Source: Chelatococcus sp. YT9 (GTDB taxonomy: Bacteria > Pseudomonadota > Alphaproteobacteria > Rhizobiales > Beijerinckiaceae). Taken from it: a DNA stretch of 64,000 bases. This document shows, in pieces, positions 37,637-46,490 of the stretch (position 1 is its first letter; every line of letters begins with the position of its first letter). The stretch lies in NCBI RefSeq assembly GCF_018398315.1, contig NZ_JAHBRW010000002.1, forward strand, positions 1,844,637-1,908,636. Direction: 5' to 3'. The notes beneath the pieces were generated by a model. That model saw only the letters and a list, made by a program, of their open reading frames with translations, did not search any database and was not told the origin of the DNA. The translations under genes were made by a program, and so were the position numbers.

Positions 37637-38315
37637 AGTCCAAGACCTCTCCGCGGGATATGGCACCGTCCCCGTACTCCGTGATGTCAATCTCGCGGTC
37701 AGAGCGGGAGAGATACTTCTTGTGGCAGGCGAGAATGGTGCCGGAAAGTCGACACTTTTACGCACGATCGGCGGCTTCATTCATCCAAGCCATGGGCGCA
37801 TCCGGCTAGCGGGCGAGACTGTAGCGGGCCTCCAGCCCGATCACTTGGCGAGGATGGGTCTTCGGCTCGTCCTCGATGGACATCGCATTTTTCCGGAGAT
37901 CAGCGTGTGGGATAATCTGCGTCTGGGTGCTGCAGCCCGCCCTGACAAGCGGGATTTCGCACGTACCGCCGATGAGGTTCTGGACGTTTTTCCGATCCTC
38001 CGCGAGCGGATGCGACAACCCGCTCGCAACCTGTCAGGCGGACAGCAGCAGATGCTGGCACTTGCCCAAGCCTTCGTAGCGCAACCGAAAGTCCTTCTGT
38101 GTGATGAGCCCTCTCTCGGTCTTGCGCAGGCGCTACTGCCGTCAATCCTGACATTTCTGCGAGATTGGGCGCGCCGGGGCACCGCTGTCGTCCTCGTTGA
38201 GCAACATGTCGAGATCAGCAGTGTCTATGCTGATACCGCGCTCATCTTGGATCGCGGCGAAGTGAAATTGTCCTGCGCAGCAAAGGACCTGCCGGCGTTG
38301 CTCTTCCGGACGTGA
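37629..38315 (+). CDS. Liv-type ABC transporter ATPase (LivF-like)
   Basis: The 228-residue ATPase has Walker A GENGAGKSTLLRTIGG near residue 38, signature NLSGGQQQMLALAQAF near residue 135 and Walker B VLLCDEPSLGLA. The ATG at 37629 lies inside the end of the fused permease-ATPase gene. It completes the transporter: binding protein, LivH, LivM-LivG and LivF. Confidence 0.9.
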   Translation: MLEVQDLSAGYGTVPVLRDVNLAVRAGEILLVAGENGAGKSTLLRTIGGFIHPSHGRIRLAGETVAGLQPDHLARMGLRLVLDGHRIFPEISVWDNLRLGAAARPDKRDFARTADEVLDVFPILRERMRQPARNLSGGQQQMLALAQAFVAQPKVLLCDEPSLGLAQALLPSILTFLRDWARRGTAVVLVEQHVEISSVYADTALILDRGEVKLSCAAKDLPALLFRT

Positions 38316-38543
38316 GCGCCGGTTGGAATGACTGAGAGCGAGAAAGCCGTTTCAACTGCGCGCAATCCATCTCTCCAGATGATGAAGACGCGACGAGTTA
38401 CCTCGGGAACGTTCGGTCCAGGGAAACTTGATCTTATAGGACGTGAAACGGGAGCGCCCCACCTGCATGGTATCGCTGTGTTGTGGTCCGAACGAATACC
38501 TGTTGTCTGCGCGGCAAATCCTACAGTAGAGCGCAGAGGGCGC

Positions 38544-39713
38544 TCATTCCCTGGGGTCGGACCGTTCGAAGCGTGGTCGAACCACTGCGTCGCGATTAAA
38601 GGGGTACTGCGCGATGATATGGTCGGTGAGTTCGAGGCCAAGCCCTGGTGCAGTCGGTGGCAGCAGAAAGCCGTCAACGACCTGCAGCGGCTCCACAAGC
38701 AGAGCGTGGCGCAGCGGATTCTCGATTGTCGGAAACTCCACCATGAAGCAGTTCGCCGTGGCGAAGGCCGCATGGTAGTTTGAGGTCAACGCGGGTCCGG
38801 ATCCCCAGGCATGAGGCACGACACGCACGCCCGCGGCATTGGCCGCGGTGGCGATCCTGCAGAACTCTGCCATGCCCCCGCAATGGGCAGCGTCCGGCTG
38901 CGCAACGTCGAGCGCTGCTCGATCAAAGAAATGCTTGAATTCATGCAGGGTCGTCGAACTCTCACCGCCCGAGATGGGCATTCTCGCTTTGGCACGGACC
39001 TTCGCATAGCCATCGTAGTCGTAAGCGGCGCAAGGCTCCTCAAGCCAGGTCAGGTCTGCATCGGCGACCGCTTCAGCTACGACGATCGCTTCGGCGGCGC
39101 TCCAGGGACGCGGATTATGCCCCTGCACCATATCCATCATCAAATACCGCGTCTCGCCCAATGTCTCGCGGGCAAGCATGGCGCGGGCGCCATCGTAGCG
39201 AGGGCCATAACCGCCGCGTATCTTTACCGCCGTGAAGCCCTTTTCCACGTAGCCTTGGAGCTCCCGGCGAAACTCCTCGGCGGTACCGTCGAGGCCGCCG
39301 GACGCATAAATGCGGAGGCGATCATGCACCCTGCCACCCAGCAGCTTGTACGCCGGCAGATCAAGAGCTTTGCCGTTGATATCCCATAGCGCCATCTCGA
39401 TGGCACTGAGCACGCTCACCGCGAAACCAGCCCTCCCCCAGAACAAGCCCCCCATGTAAAGACGGTTCCACACCCCACCCACATCGCTGGCATCGAGCCC
39501 GATGGCCATAGTCTCGTAATGCTCAACGATCGCTTTCGCCGCTTCTGGCGCAAACAGCCCACCATAGGTCTCACCAAGACCCGTGATGCCCGCATCCGTA
39601 TGCACGCGGACCAGGCAGGCGCAGAACATCGGAATATGGCCCCCTGACCAGGCGACAGGTCCACTGTCGAGCGGCGCGGTCAGCAGGATCGGCTCGATCC
39701 GGGTGATCTTCAT
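38544..39713 (-). CDS. Mandelate racemase/muconate lactonizing enzyme family protein (enolase superfamily)
   Basis: The 389-residue enzyme has an N-terminal capping domain and a TIM barrel with the superfamily's Asp-Glu-Glu metal ligands in LMMDMVQGH, WLEEP and ISGGES. AVKIRGG supplies the strand-2 Lys, and VVPHAWGSG the strand-7 His, with Asp in AQPDAAHCGG, so it belongs to the mandelate racemase subgroup (acid-sugar dehydratases, racemases, lactone cycloisomerases). A GGAGG Shine-Dalgarno six bases before 39713 decides the start. It is the last gene of the aminotransferase-transporter operon. Confidence 0.85.
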   Translation of the reverse strand: MKITRIEPILLTAPLDSGPVAWSGGHIPMFCACLVRVHTDAGITGLGETYGGLFAPEAAKAIVEHYETMAIGLDASDVGGVWNRLYMGGLFWGRAGFAVSVLSAIEMALWDINGKALDLPAYKLLGGRVHDRLRIYASGGLDGTAEEFRRELQGYVEKGFTAVKIRGGYGPRYDGARAMLARETLGETRYLMMDMVQGHNPRPWSAAEAIVVAEAVADADLTWLEEPCAAYDYDGYAKVRAKARMPISGGESSTTLHEFKHFFDRAALDVAQPDAAHCGGMAEFCRIATAANAAGVRVVPHAWGSGPALTSNYHAAFATANCFMVEFPTIENPLRHALLVEPLQVVDGFLLPPTAPGLGLELTDHIIAQYPFNRDAVVRPRFERSDPRE

Positions 39714-39733
39714 CAGTGCCTCCATATCGGCGT

Positions 39734-40462
39734 TCACAAGGTGGATGAGAGGAAACGACGCAGTTCTTCGGTACGCGGGCGTGCAAACAGGTCCTTGGCG
39801 GGTGCGATCTCGTGAATGCGGCCGTTGTGCATGAAGGCCACGACATGGGCGACGCTCCGCGCAAAGTTCATCTCGTGGGTCACGAGCACCATTGTCATGC
39901 CGGAGCGAGCGAGACCTTCCATGGTGAGGAGCACCTCACCCGTGAGCTCGGGGTCAAGCGCCGAGGTCACTTCGTCGAACAGCATGACCTGCGGTTCCAT
40001 CGCGAGGGAGCGTGCGATGGCAACCCGTTGCTGTTGACCGCCGGAGAGTTGGTCAGGATAGGCGTGGAACTTCTCGGACAGGCCAACAATCGCCAGCACC
40101 TCGCGCGCCCGCGCTTCTGCGCGCTCAGGCGACCACCGCAACACGAGCCGGGGCGCCAGCATGATGTTGCGGCCGACACTCAGATGCGGAAAAAGATTGT
40201 AGGCTTGAAAGACGATGCCAACATCCTGCCGCAGGCGTCGCAACGCGGCAGGCGCCTGATTGAGGGAATGCCCGCCGATAGTGATCTGGCCCGCGTCGAC
40301 ACGCTCCAAGCCGTTCATGCAACGCAGTAGAGTGCTTTTTCCCGAACCGCTCCGCCCGATCAAGGCCAGCATCTGGCCGCGCTCCAAGTGTAGATCGATG
40401 TTCTGCAGCACCTGAAAACTGCCGAAGCTCTTCGAAACGCCGCTAACCTCGAGTGCTGACAT
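39734..40462 (-). CDS. Polar amino acid ABC transporter ATPase (GlnQ/HisP type)
   Basis: The 242-residue ATPase has Walker A GRSGSGKSTLLRCMNGLE near residue 34, signature QLSGGQQQRVAIARSLAM near residue 135 and Walker B VMLFDEVTSALDPELTGEVL. That last string and the VTHEMNFARSVAHVVAFMHNG ending are typical of the polar amino acid class. It overlaps the end of the permease gene before it. Confidence 0.92.
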   Translation of the reverse strand: MSALEVSGVSKSFGSFQVLQNIDLHLERGQMLALIGRSGSGKSTLLRCMNGLERVDAGQITIGGHSLNQAPAALRRLRQDVGIVFQAYNLFPHLSVGRNIMLAPRLVLRWSPERAEARAREVLAIVGLSEKFHAYPDQLSGGQQQRVAIARSLAMEPQVMLFDEVTSALDPELTGEVLLTMEGLARSGMTMVLVTHEMNFARSVAHVVAFMHNGRIHEIAPAKDLFARPRTEELRRFLSSTL

Positions 40463-41096
40463 TGAGCTTTCTCTCAAATCGACGGCTGAGCAAGGTCAGC
40501 GGGAAGCACAGCAGAAAATAGATGATAGCTGCGCAAAGAAAGACCTTGAACGGCTGAAAGGTCGCGTTGTTGATGGCGGTCGCGGCCCGCATCAGCTCAG
40601 TCATCCCCACGACACTGGCAAGTGAAGAGTTCTTGATGAGTTTGACCAGAAAGCCGACTGTCGGCGGAGTGGCGATACGCAGAGCTTGCGGCAAGATGAC
40701 ATAGCGGCGGATTTGCCAAGGGGTCAGCGCCAATGCATCCGCTGCTTCCCATTGTTGCCGAGGCACGGACAGGATGCAGCCTCGCCAAATCTCGGCGAGG
40801 AAAGCCGATGCATAGCAAATGAGCCCCACCGCAGCCGCTACAAAGGGTGGGAGACGAAAGCCGAACAAGCCGAGTCCGTAGTAGATGAGAAACAATTGCA
40901 CAAGGAGCGGCGTGTTCTGAAAGGCTCTGATCCAGACGAGCGCCAGGCCGTTGCCCAACCACGAACTGCCGGTGCGCGCGAGGGCTAGCCACAGTCCAAG
41001 CGCACCGCCAATCACAAAGGCCACGACCGTGAGATAGATCGTCCACTGCGTTGCGATCAGCAAATACCACACATCATTGATACCGAAGCTACGCAT
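40443..41096 (-). CDS. Polar amino acid ABC transporter permease
   Basis: The 217-residue HisM/GlnP-type permease has FQNTPLLVQLFLIYYGL near residue 70 and the cytoplasmic EAADALALTPWQIRRYVILPQALRIATPP loop. The ATG at 41096 overlaps the preceding stop by eight bases. It forms the channel with the next permease. Confidence 0.88.
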   Translation of the reverse strand: MRSFGINDVWYLLIATQWTIYLTVVAFVIGGALGLWLALARTGSSWLGNGLALVWIRAFQNTPLLVQLFLIYYGLGLFGFRLPPFVAAAVGLICYASAFLAEIWRGCILSVPRQQWEAADALALTPWQIRRYVILPQALRIATPPTVGFLVKLIKNSSLASVVGMTELMRAATAINNATFQPFKVFLCAAIIYFLLCFPLTLLSRRFERKLNVSTRG

Positions 41097-41805
41097 GCGC
41101 AGCACCCGCGATTGTAGCGGGCCGCTTCTGCCGGCCAATAAAGCGCATGGCGATTGCGTCGAGTATCCACTTCAGCACAAGTGCTAGGGCGAAATAGATA
41201 AGCCAAATCAGCACATATGTCTCAAACGTCCGGTAGGTTTCCGACTGAATTAAATTCGCGGTCCCCGTCAATTCCTCGACAGAGATCACTGAGACGACGC
41301 TGGTCCCTAGCATCAAAAGAATGAATTCACTTGACAGTGCGGGATAGACGTTGCTGAGTGCCGGTGGCAGTACGATATATCGGATCACCTGCCATCGCGT
41401 CAGGCCAAGGGAATCCGCGGCTTCAATCTGGCTGCGATGGACCGACTGCAAACCGGCCCTTATGATCTCCGTTGCGTAGGCGCCGATATTGATCGAAAGC
41501 GCAGCGAGGCCGGCGAGGTAGGGTGACGGTAGCCACCGCAGACCAAAAGTCTTGCCAATTTCCGGGATGCCGAAAAAAATCAGAAACAATTGCACGAGGA
41601 ACGGCGTATTCCGGAAGATCTCGACATAAGTGGCAACCGCTAGCCGCGCCTGGCGTGGCCCGTAAGTACGGACGATCGCGCAACCCAGCCCTAGCGCGAG
41701 GCCAATTAGGCCCGTCAGCACGGTCAGCTGCAGTGTGAGCAGAAAGCCGTCGATCAGCAGCTCGGCGCGGGCAAACACCGCCCCGAACTGGAATTGATAG
41801 GTCAC
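41089..41805 (-). CDS. Polar amino acid ABC transporter permease
   Basis: The 238-residue permease has the FRNTPFLVQLFLIFFGIPEIG segment near residue 65 and the EAADSLGLTRWQVIRYIVLPPALSNVYPA loop near residue 130. It starts with GTG. It lies 99 bases downstream of the binding-protein gene. Confidence 0.88.
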   Translation of the reverse strand: MTYQFQFGAVFARAELLIDGFLLTLQLTVLTGLIGLALGLGCAIVRTYGPRQARLAVATYVEIFRNTPFLVQLFLIFFGIPEIGKTFGLRWLPSPYLAGLAALSINIGAYATEIIRAGLQSVHRSQIEAADSLGLTRWQVIRYIVLPPALSNVYPALSSEFILLMLGTSVVSVISVEELTGTANLIQSETYRTFETYVLIWLIYFALALVLKWILDAIAMRFIGRQKRPATIAGAAHA

Positions 41806-41904
41806 GTCTTTGCCCCCGCACCCAAATCGGGCCCATCATCGAGGCGGCGCGATCTCCAAATGAGAGAAGCCACCCCGTTGGCCCGAGATCATTGTCCGAT
41901 CCGC

Positions 41905-42693
41905 TCAGTAGGACGGCAACTCCGGCATATCGATCTTCAGCCATTTGTTATGCATAGCCTGTAGGAATCCGTCGGTCTTATGATAGAAGATCCATGTGTT
42001 GATCCAGTGCCTTAGATCATAGTCCGCATGACGGGTGCCGATCGTGGGGTAGGTCATCGCCCCCTCGAACTTGATCTCAAGGTTGAGATCAGGGTTTTTT
42101 TCGATAATGGACTTGGCAACGGTAATTCCCAACGCAGTCGCCTCGACCTGTCCGGACGCGAGTGCCTGAAAAGTCGTCGCATCATCTTCGAAGCGTCGAA
42201 TATTGTTTCCACCAACAAGCTGCGTCACGTACTGATCTTGGAAGCTTCCGCGCGGTACACCGATCTTGATATCCTTCATGTCCTTCCAACTCTTGATCTC
42301 CTTCGCCTTTGGGCCGACGACCACATGTGGCACTGCCGTGTAGGGCGCGGTCAGGCTGACCACCGCCGCCCGTTGCGGGGTCAGGGTCAGCGTAGCGATA
42401 GTGATGTCGGCCTGATTGGTGACAAGCGCCGGAATTCGGTTCGCGCCCGTGACGACAACGAACTCCGGCTCGACGCCGAGATCCTTTGCAATCTGACGCC
42501 CGACTTCGATATCAAGACCGTCGAGCTTGTTGTTGGAATCCAGCAAAGAATAGGGCGTGACATCGTTCTGTACAGCGATGACAATCTTCTTCTTCGACAG
42601 AATGCGGTCGAGAGCCCCGCCGTCCGCCTTTGTTGTCGACACGCCCGCTACGAATGCCAGAGGGACAAGCAAGGCTGAGAGCAATCTTAGCAC
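41905..42693 (-). CDS. Polar amino acid ABC transporter substrate-binding protein
   Basis: The 262-residue family 3 solute-binding protein has a Sec signal peptide (LRLLSALLVPLAFVAGVSTTKA, cleaved near residue 23). IVIAVQNDVTPYSLLDSNNKLDGLDIEVGRQIAKDLG and ADITIATLTLTPQRAAVVSLTAPY are family hallmarks. The start is a GTG at 42693 with GGAAGGA; the frame runs further upstream into the preceding gene's antisense. The ligand is an amino acid or amino-acid-like compound, not identified. Confidence 0.88.
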   Translation of the reverse strand: MLRLLSALLVPLAFVAGVSTTKADGGALDRILSKKKIVIAVQNDVTPYSLLDSNNKLDGLDIEVGRQIAKDLGVEPEFVVVTGANRIPALVTNQADITIATLTLTPQRAAVVSLTAPYTAVPHVVVGPKAKEIKSWKDMKDIKIGVPRGSFQDQYVTQLVGGNNIRRFEDDATTFQALASGQVEATALGITVAKSIIEKNPDLNLEIKFEGAMTYPTIGTRHADYDLRHWINTWIFYHKTDGFLQAMHNKWLKIDMPELPSY

Positions 42694-42775
42694 TGTGTGT
42701 TCCTTCCATGTTCGATTTTCTTGGCCTGTTCCGGACCATCCCGCGCGGCATGCGCGAGCGAGGTACGGCGGTGAA

Positions 42776-43636
42776 TCACCCGGGATAGCCGCCGTGCCAC
42801 CAGTGCTCGAGCGGATTGGAGTAGAGAATGTGGTCGATGGTTTGCTGGCTGACGCGGGGCATCGGCGTGCCTTCGACCAAACGGTTGACTGTTTGCAGCG
42901 CCTCGATTGACTCCTCGACCGTAGCAAAGGGAAAATCCGTGCCCCAAAAAATCTTGTTACGCTCGGTGATCCGGTATTCCTGCGCAGCGATCAGACCATT
43001 CCAAAACTGCCAGGGTCGATAGAAGATCGCCGAAATCTCTGTGTAGACGTTCTCATTCTTGCGGCAGATGACGATGCACTCCTCAGCCCAAGGGTGTGCG
43101 AGATGCGCCATGATCATCTTGAGGTCTGGATATCGCCGGGCAATTTCGTCGACGTCTGTCGGCTTGCCATATTGGATGGGTGTGCCGGCCGCGAAGGTAG
43201 TGCCCATATGCATGGTCAGTGGAAGGTTCCGCTTCACGCAATATTCATAGACCGGAACCATGCGCGGATCGAGCAAGGACACCCCGTTGTAAATCGGCCC
43301 GAACTTAACCCCTTTGAGATGGAGATCCTCGACCGCATGCACCAGGAGATCCATGGCATCGCGACGACGCGGATCGACAGCCGCGAAGCCGATAAACTTG
43401 TCGGGATATTTCGCGACAGCGCGCGCCGTAACCTCGTCATTGCCGTCGATACCTGCGCTGTCATGATATCGAAGGCTGAAAATGATCGCCTTGTCGACAC
43501 CGCGCATTGCCGTGTGGACGGTTTCCATATCCGCGACGGTGCCGATAGTCCCATGGCGGGCCATCGCCGTGCCGCTGACATAATGCGGCAATACATGCTC
43601 ATCATCCCAGATATTCACATGGCAATCGACGATCAC
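42776..43636 (-). CDS. Amidohydrolase family 2 protein
   Basis: The 286-residue TIM-barrel hydrolase shows DCHVNIWDD at the start (in place of the usual DxHxH), FAAVDPRRRDAMDLL, GVKFGPIYNGVSLLDPRM, LTMHMGTTF, MIMAHLAHPWAEECI and KIFWGTDFPFA, the last Asp being a catalytic residue in the family. Relatives include decarboxylases and lactonases. A GTG at 43636 with a GGGAGG Shine-Dalgarno gives the expected length. It lies between the aminotransferase and the transporter genes. Confidence 0.82.
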   Translation of the reverse strand: MIVDCHVNIWDDEHVLPHYVSGTAMARHGTIGTVADMETVHTAMRGVDKAIIFSLRYHDSAGIDGNDEVTARAVAKYPDKFIGFAAVDPRRRDAMDLLVHAVEDLHLKGVKFGPIYNGVSLLDPRMVPVYEYCVKRNLPLTMHMGTTFAAGTPIQYGKPTDVDEIARRYPDLKMIMAHLAHPWAEECIVICRKNENVYTEISAIFYRPWQFWNGLIAAQEYRITERNKIFWGTDFPFATVEESIEALQTVNRLVEGTPMPRVSQQTIDHILYSNPLEHWWHGGYPG

Positions 43637-43664
43637 GCTCTGCCTCCCACTTTTGATAATTGTT

Positions 43665-44984
43665 TCAGCCAAGGGTCCTGACGACTTTCTCTGTGATCGC
43701 GATCGTGCGGTCGATATCATCGTCGGTATGGGCAAGCGAAATGCTGGACTGCTTGGTTGCTGCGGGAAAATGAAATATCCCAGCCTCGATCATCGCACGG
43801 CGGTATCGGACATCTCGCTCATTGTCGTTGTGAAGCGCGATGTCACGCCAGTTTTGCGGTGCATGGTCCATGAAGTACAGAGCGAAAGCCGAGCCTTGTC
43901 GCACGAAGGTGACGGGATAATTTCGCTGAGTAAACACCGCTTGGATACCCGCCTGCATTCTCGCGCCAAGCCGATCCAGTTCCCCGTAAATTTCTGCCTC
44001 CCGCGCCTTGAGACGCAAGAGACTGGCGCGTGCCGCTGCCACATTGACCGGATGACCGTTGTAGGTTCCTGCGACCACGACACGCCGGCTTGGGTCAGGA
44101 TCGTTACAGAGCGCCATGATTTCGCGCCGCCCACCGACCACGCCGAGCGGATATCCGTTTGCAACCGCCTTGCCGAAGGTGCAGAGATCCGGGCGAACCC
44201 CCGCTATGGCCTGATAGCCACCAAGCGCATGGCGAAAACCAGTCTTCACTTCGTCGAAGATCAGAACCGTTCCATAGCGGTCGCAGAGCGCGCGCAAGCC
44301 CTCCAGATATCCGGGCAAGGGCTTGACCACGCCGATGTTCTGCAGAACCGGCTCCAGGATGAGCGCTGCCACGTCGCCGCGCGCGAGGACTTTCTCCGCT
44401 GCCGAAAGATCGTTGTATTCAATCACCCGGACCGTCGCGTCGATTACCTTCGGGATCCCGGCGGTAGTCACACGCAGTGGATACTCCTCACCCTCCCGAT
44501 GATCCGCCACTATATCCTTGTGATCCATAAGGTTATACGAGACATAATCCGACCAGCCGTTATAGCCGCCTTGCATCACGACCACGGCCCCCCGGCCGGT
44601 CGCTGCACGAGCAAGCCGCAGCGCGTAGGAAACAGCTTCGGACCCTGTGCTGGTCAACTGGATTTGCTCAAGTCCAGGCACTGCCTCAACAAGCATTTCC
44701 GCTATTTCAGCTTCCCATGGCATAGTACCTGCACCGATCAGCGAAGCACCACTGCCGATGGCCGCGATCACGGCGTCATCAATTTCGCGGTCCGCATGTC
44801 CGAACAAGTAGGGCGCAAAGCCTGCGTGGTAGTCGATATAAGCGTTTCCGTCGGCGTCCCAGAGATAGGCGCCCTTGGCGCGCACGAAGAGCTTCGCCGG
44901 GTTGATTGCGCGATTGATGGACATTGTGCCGCCGGCAATATACTGGCGCCGTCTGGCCACGGCTTCCGCCACAGTCTCAGTCAT
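43665..44984 (-). CDS. Class III aminotransferase (glutamate-1-semialdehyde aminomutase-like)
   Basis: The 439-residue PLP enzyme has AYLWDADGNAYIDYHAGFAP near residue 34, STGSEAVSYALRLARAATGR near residue 111, the PLP-contacting LIFDEVKTGFRHALGG near residue 240 and the Schiff-base Lys in CTFGKAVANGYPLGVVGG. It resembles glutamate-1-semialdehyde aminomutase, but the transport and catabolic neighbours make an aminotransferase acting on an imported amino compound more likely. It is the first gene of the operon and diverges from a LacI regulator. Confidence 0.87.
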   Translation of the reverse strand: MTETVAEAVARRRQYIAGGTMSINRAINPAKLFVRAKGAYLWDADGNAYIDYHAGFAPYLFGHADREIDDAVIAAIGSGASLIGAGTMPWEAEIAEMLVEAVPGLEQIQLTSTGSEAVSYALRLARAATGRGAVVVMQGGYNGWSDYVSYNLMDHKDIVADHREGEEYPLRVTTAGIPKVIDATVRVIEYNDLSAAEKVLARGDVAALILEPVLQNIGVVKPLPGYLEGLRALCDRYGTVLIFDEVKTGFRHALGGYQAIAGVRPDLCTFGKAVANGYPLGVVGGRREIMALCNDPDPSRRVVVAGTYNGHPVNVAAARASLLRLKAREAEIYGELDRLGARMQAGIQAVFTQRNYPVTFVRQGSAFALYFMDHAPQNWRDIALHNDNERDVRYRRAMIEAGIFHFPAATKQSSISLAHTDDDIDRTIAITEKVVRTLG

Positions 44985-45033
44985 CTAACATTCCTGATTG
45001 TCCGTGAACCTCGCAAGAATGCGGGTCAAGGGT

Positions 45034-45043
45034 GTTACGTTAC
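45034..45043. promoter_or_regulatory. LacI-like operator element 1
   Basis: GTTACGTTAC, extended to TGTTACGTTACA at 45033-45044, has the central CG typical of LacI-family sites. It lies 50 bases upstream of the aminotransferase start. Confidence 0.45.
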
Positions 45044-45190
45044 AGTACTGGGACAAAAATCATGCAACGCTGCCCATCATGGCAACGGATCAACTGCTTT
45101 TGATTCTATAAACTTAGCTGGCCGTTCTGAGGGCCGCCTCTGAGGGTCGCTTTGCTATCCGCTCTGGTTAGCGTCAGCATAAGCGAGGAT

Positions 45191-45200
45191 TTAACGTTAA
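45191..45200. promoter_or_regulatory. LacI-like operator element 2
   Basis: TTAACGTTAA is a perfect 10-bp palindrome with a central CG, midway between the two divergent genes. Confidence 0.5.
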
Positions 45201-45348
45201 GTCAACGGCAAACCCGTTTCCGGCTCAGATGAGATGGCCGGCCTGGATTGCGCATGGTAATCGCCCAAAACGCCTAGGTTTTTTACCGCGTTGCGAATGA
45301 AAACAAAATCCCAAGCCGTGTTTCGCTTGCTCTCGTTGGAGGATCAAT

Positions 45349-45358
45349 TTAACGTAAC
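45349..45358. promoter_or_regulatory. LacI-like operator element 3
   Basis: TTAACGTAAC combines one half of element 2 with one half of element 1. It lies close to the LacI start, fitting autoregulation. Confidence 0.45.
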
Positions 45359-45367
45359 ATCACTTTG

Positions 45368-45387
45368 TCCGGCAGCGAGCTGCCGGA
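45368..45387 (+). other. Leader hairpin before the LacI start codon
   Basis: TCCGGCAG and CTGCCGGA pair as an 8-bp stem with a CGAG loop, ending 17 bases before the ATG at 45405. It could limit translation, since no clear Shine-Dalgarno is visible there. Confidence 0.4.
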
Positions 45388-45404
45388 TGCGAAGCCGGAT
45401 AGCC

Positions 45405-46490
45405 ATGGCCTCTCGTGACAGCGTGAGCAAGTACCCAGTCGATAAAGCCCCGCCTGCGGAGAGGTCGCTCCGCCGTCGCTCCACCTTGAAGGACGTCGCG
45501 CGCTTGGCAGGCGTGTCGCCGATGACCGTCTCGAATGTCGTCAATGGCACGCTCCGCGGTTACAATGAGGAGACACGGGACCGCGTGCTTGACGCCATCG
45601 AGCGGGCAAACTACCGGCCGGACATCGCGGCGCGTTCTTTACGAACTGATCGACGCATGGCCGTCGGTATGCTGGTGGTGCAAACCGGGCGTCGTTTTCT
45701 AGCCGATCCATATATTACAAGCCTGTTGGACGGGCTCTGCGCGGGCCTCAATCAGCGCGGCTACTCCCTGGTTCTTCAAGGCCTTCATGTGGACGATCTG
45801 GCAACCGCGTCTCTTGTCCAGCAGTTGCAGACAGACGGCCTCTGCGTGCTCATGTCCGGTAGTTTCATGGCCAACACGGCGTTCAGAGCGACTCTGAAGG
45901 CCATGCGCCAGCCGATCGTGATGTTCCAGCAACCTCAACCCGATCCCGAGGGGGATATCTGCTCTTTGCGGCAGGATGATTTCGACGGCGGCCGGGTTGT
46001 GTGCGAACACCTGGTGCAACGAGGGGCCCGGCATGTTGTCGCGGTCGTGCCGGAGCTCGACTGGCCGGCCATGTCGGCGCGCGTCGCCGGCGTGCGATCC
46101 TTCATCGATACATCAGGCGCCCGCACAAAGATCACGGTGCTGACGTCGACGGACGAATCGGCCGCGGCCACGCAAGGTGCAATCGAGGGATTCATGGCTT
46201 CAAATGCGCGTTTCGATGCCGTCTTCGCCGGTAATGACCAGATGGCCATCGCCGCACATCGCCTATTCACGCGCCGCCAAATCCGCATTCCGGAAGATGT
46301 GATGCTGGCCGGCTTCAACGGCCTGGATTTCATCGACTATTTCGGTACTCGCCTGACGACCGTGCGATCGCCCGCCTTCGAACTCGGCCAACTTGGTGCG
46401 TATCACATGGTAAAACGTATCGAGACAGGCGGCTTCGACAGCCGGGCAATCACCTTGCCGACCGAGCTCATGATTGGCACCACGACTTGA
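45405..46490 (+). CDS. LacI-family transcriptional regulator
   Basis: The 361-residue regulator has a basic leader of about 25 residues, then the LacI helix-turn-helix (TLKDVARLAGVSPMTVSNVVNG, YRPDIAARSLRT) and a sugar-binding-like effector domain ending in VRSPAFELGQLGAYHMVKRIE. The ATG at 45405 is chosen because upstream codons would translate the leader hairpin and an operator element. It is divergent from the aminotransferase operon, which it most likely controls. Confidence 0.87.
   Translation: MASRDSVSKYPVDKAPPAERSLRRRSTLKDVARLAGVSPMTVSNVVNGTLRGYNEETRDRVLDAIERANYRPDIAARSLRTDRRMAVGMLVVQTGRRFLADPYITSLLDGLCAGLNQRGYSLVLQGLHVDDLATASLVQQLQTDGLCVLMSGSFMANTAFRATLKAMRQPIVMFQQPQPDPEGDICSLRQDDFDGGRVVCEHLVQRGARHVVAVVPELDWPAMSARVAGVRSFIDTSGARTKITVLTSTDESAAATQGAIEGFMASNARFDAVFAGNDQMAIAAHRLFTRRQIRIPEDVMLAGFNGLDFIDYFGTRLTTVRSPAFELGQLGAYHMVKRIETGGFDSRAITLPTELMIGTTT

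Larger units (their letters stand above)
44985..45404. other. Divergent control region between aminotransferase operon and LacI gene
   Basis: No gene is seen in these 420 bases. They contain three related LacI-operator-like elements (listed separately) and a hairpin just before the LacI start. Confidence 0.5.

Noticed and set aside
43653-45143. Open frame of 496 codons on the plus strand
   Set aside because: It is antisense to the aminotransferase gene and runs into the operator region.
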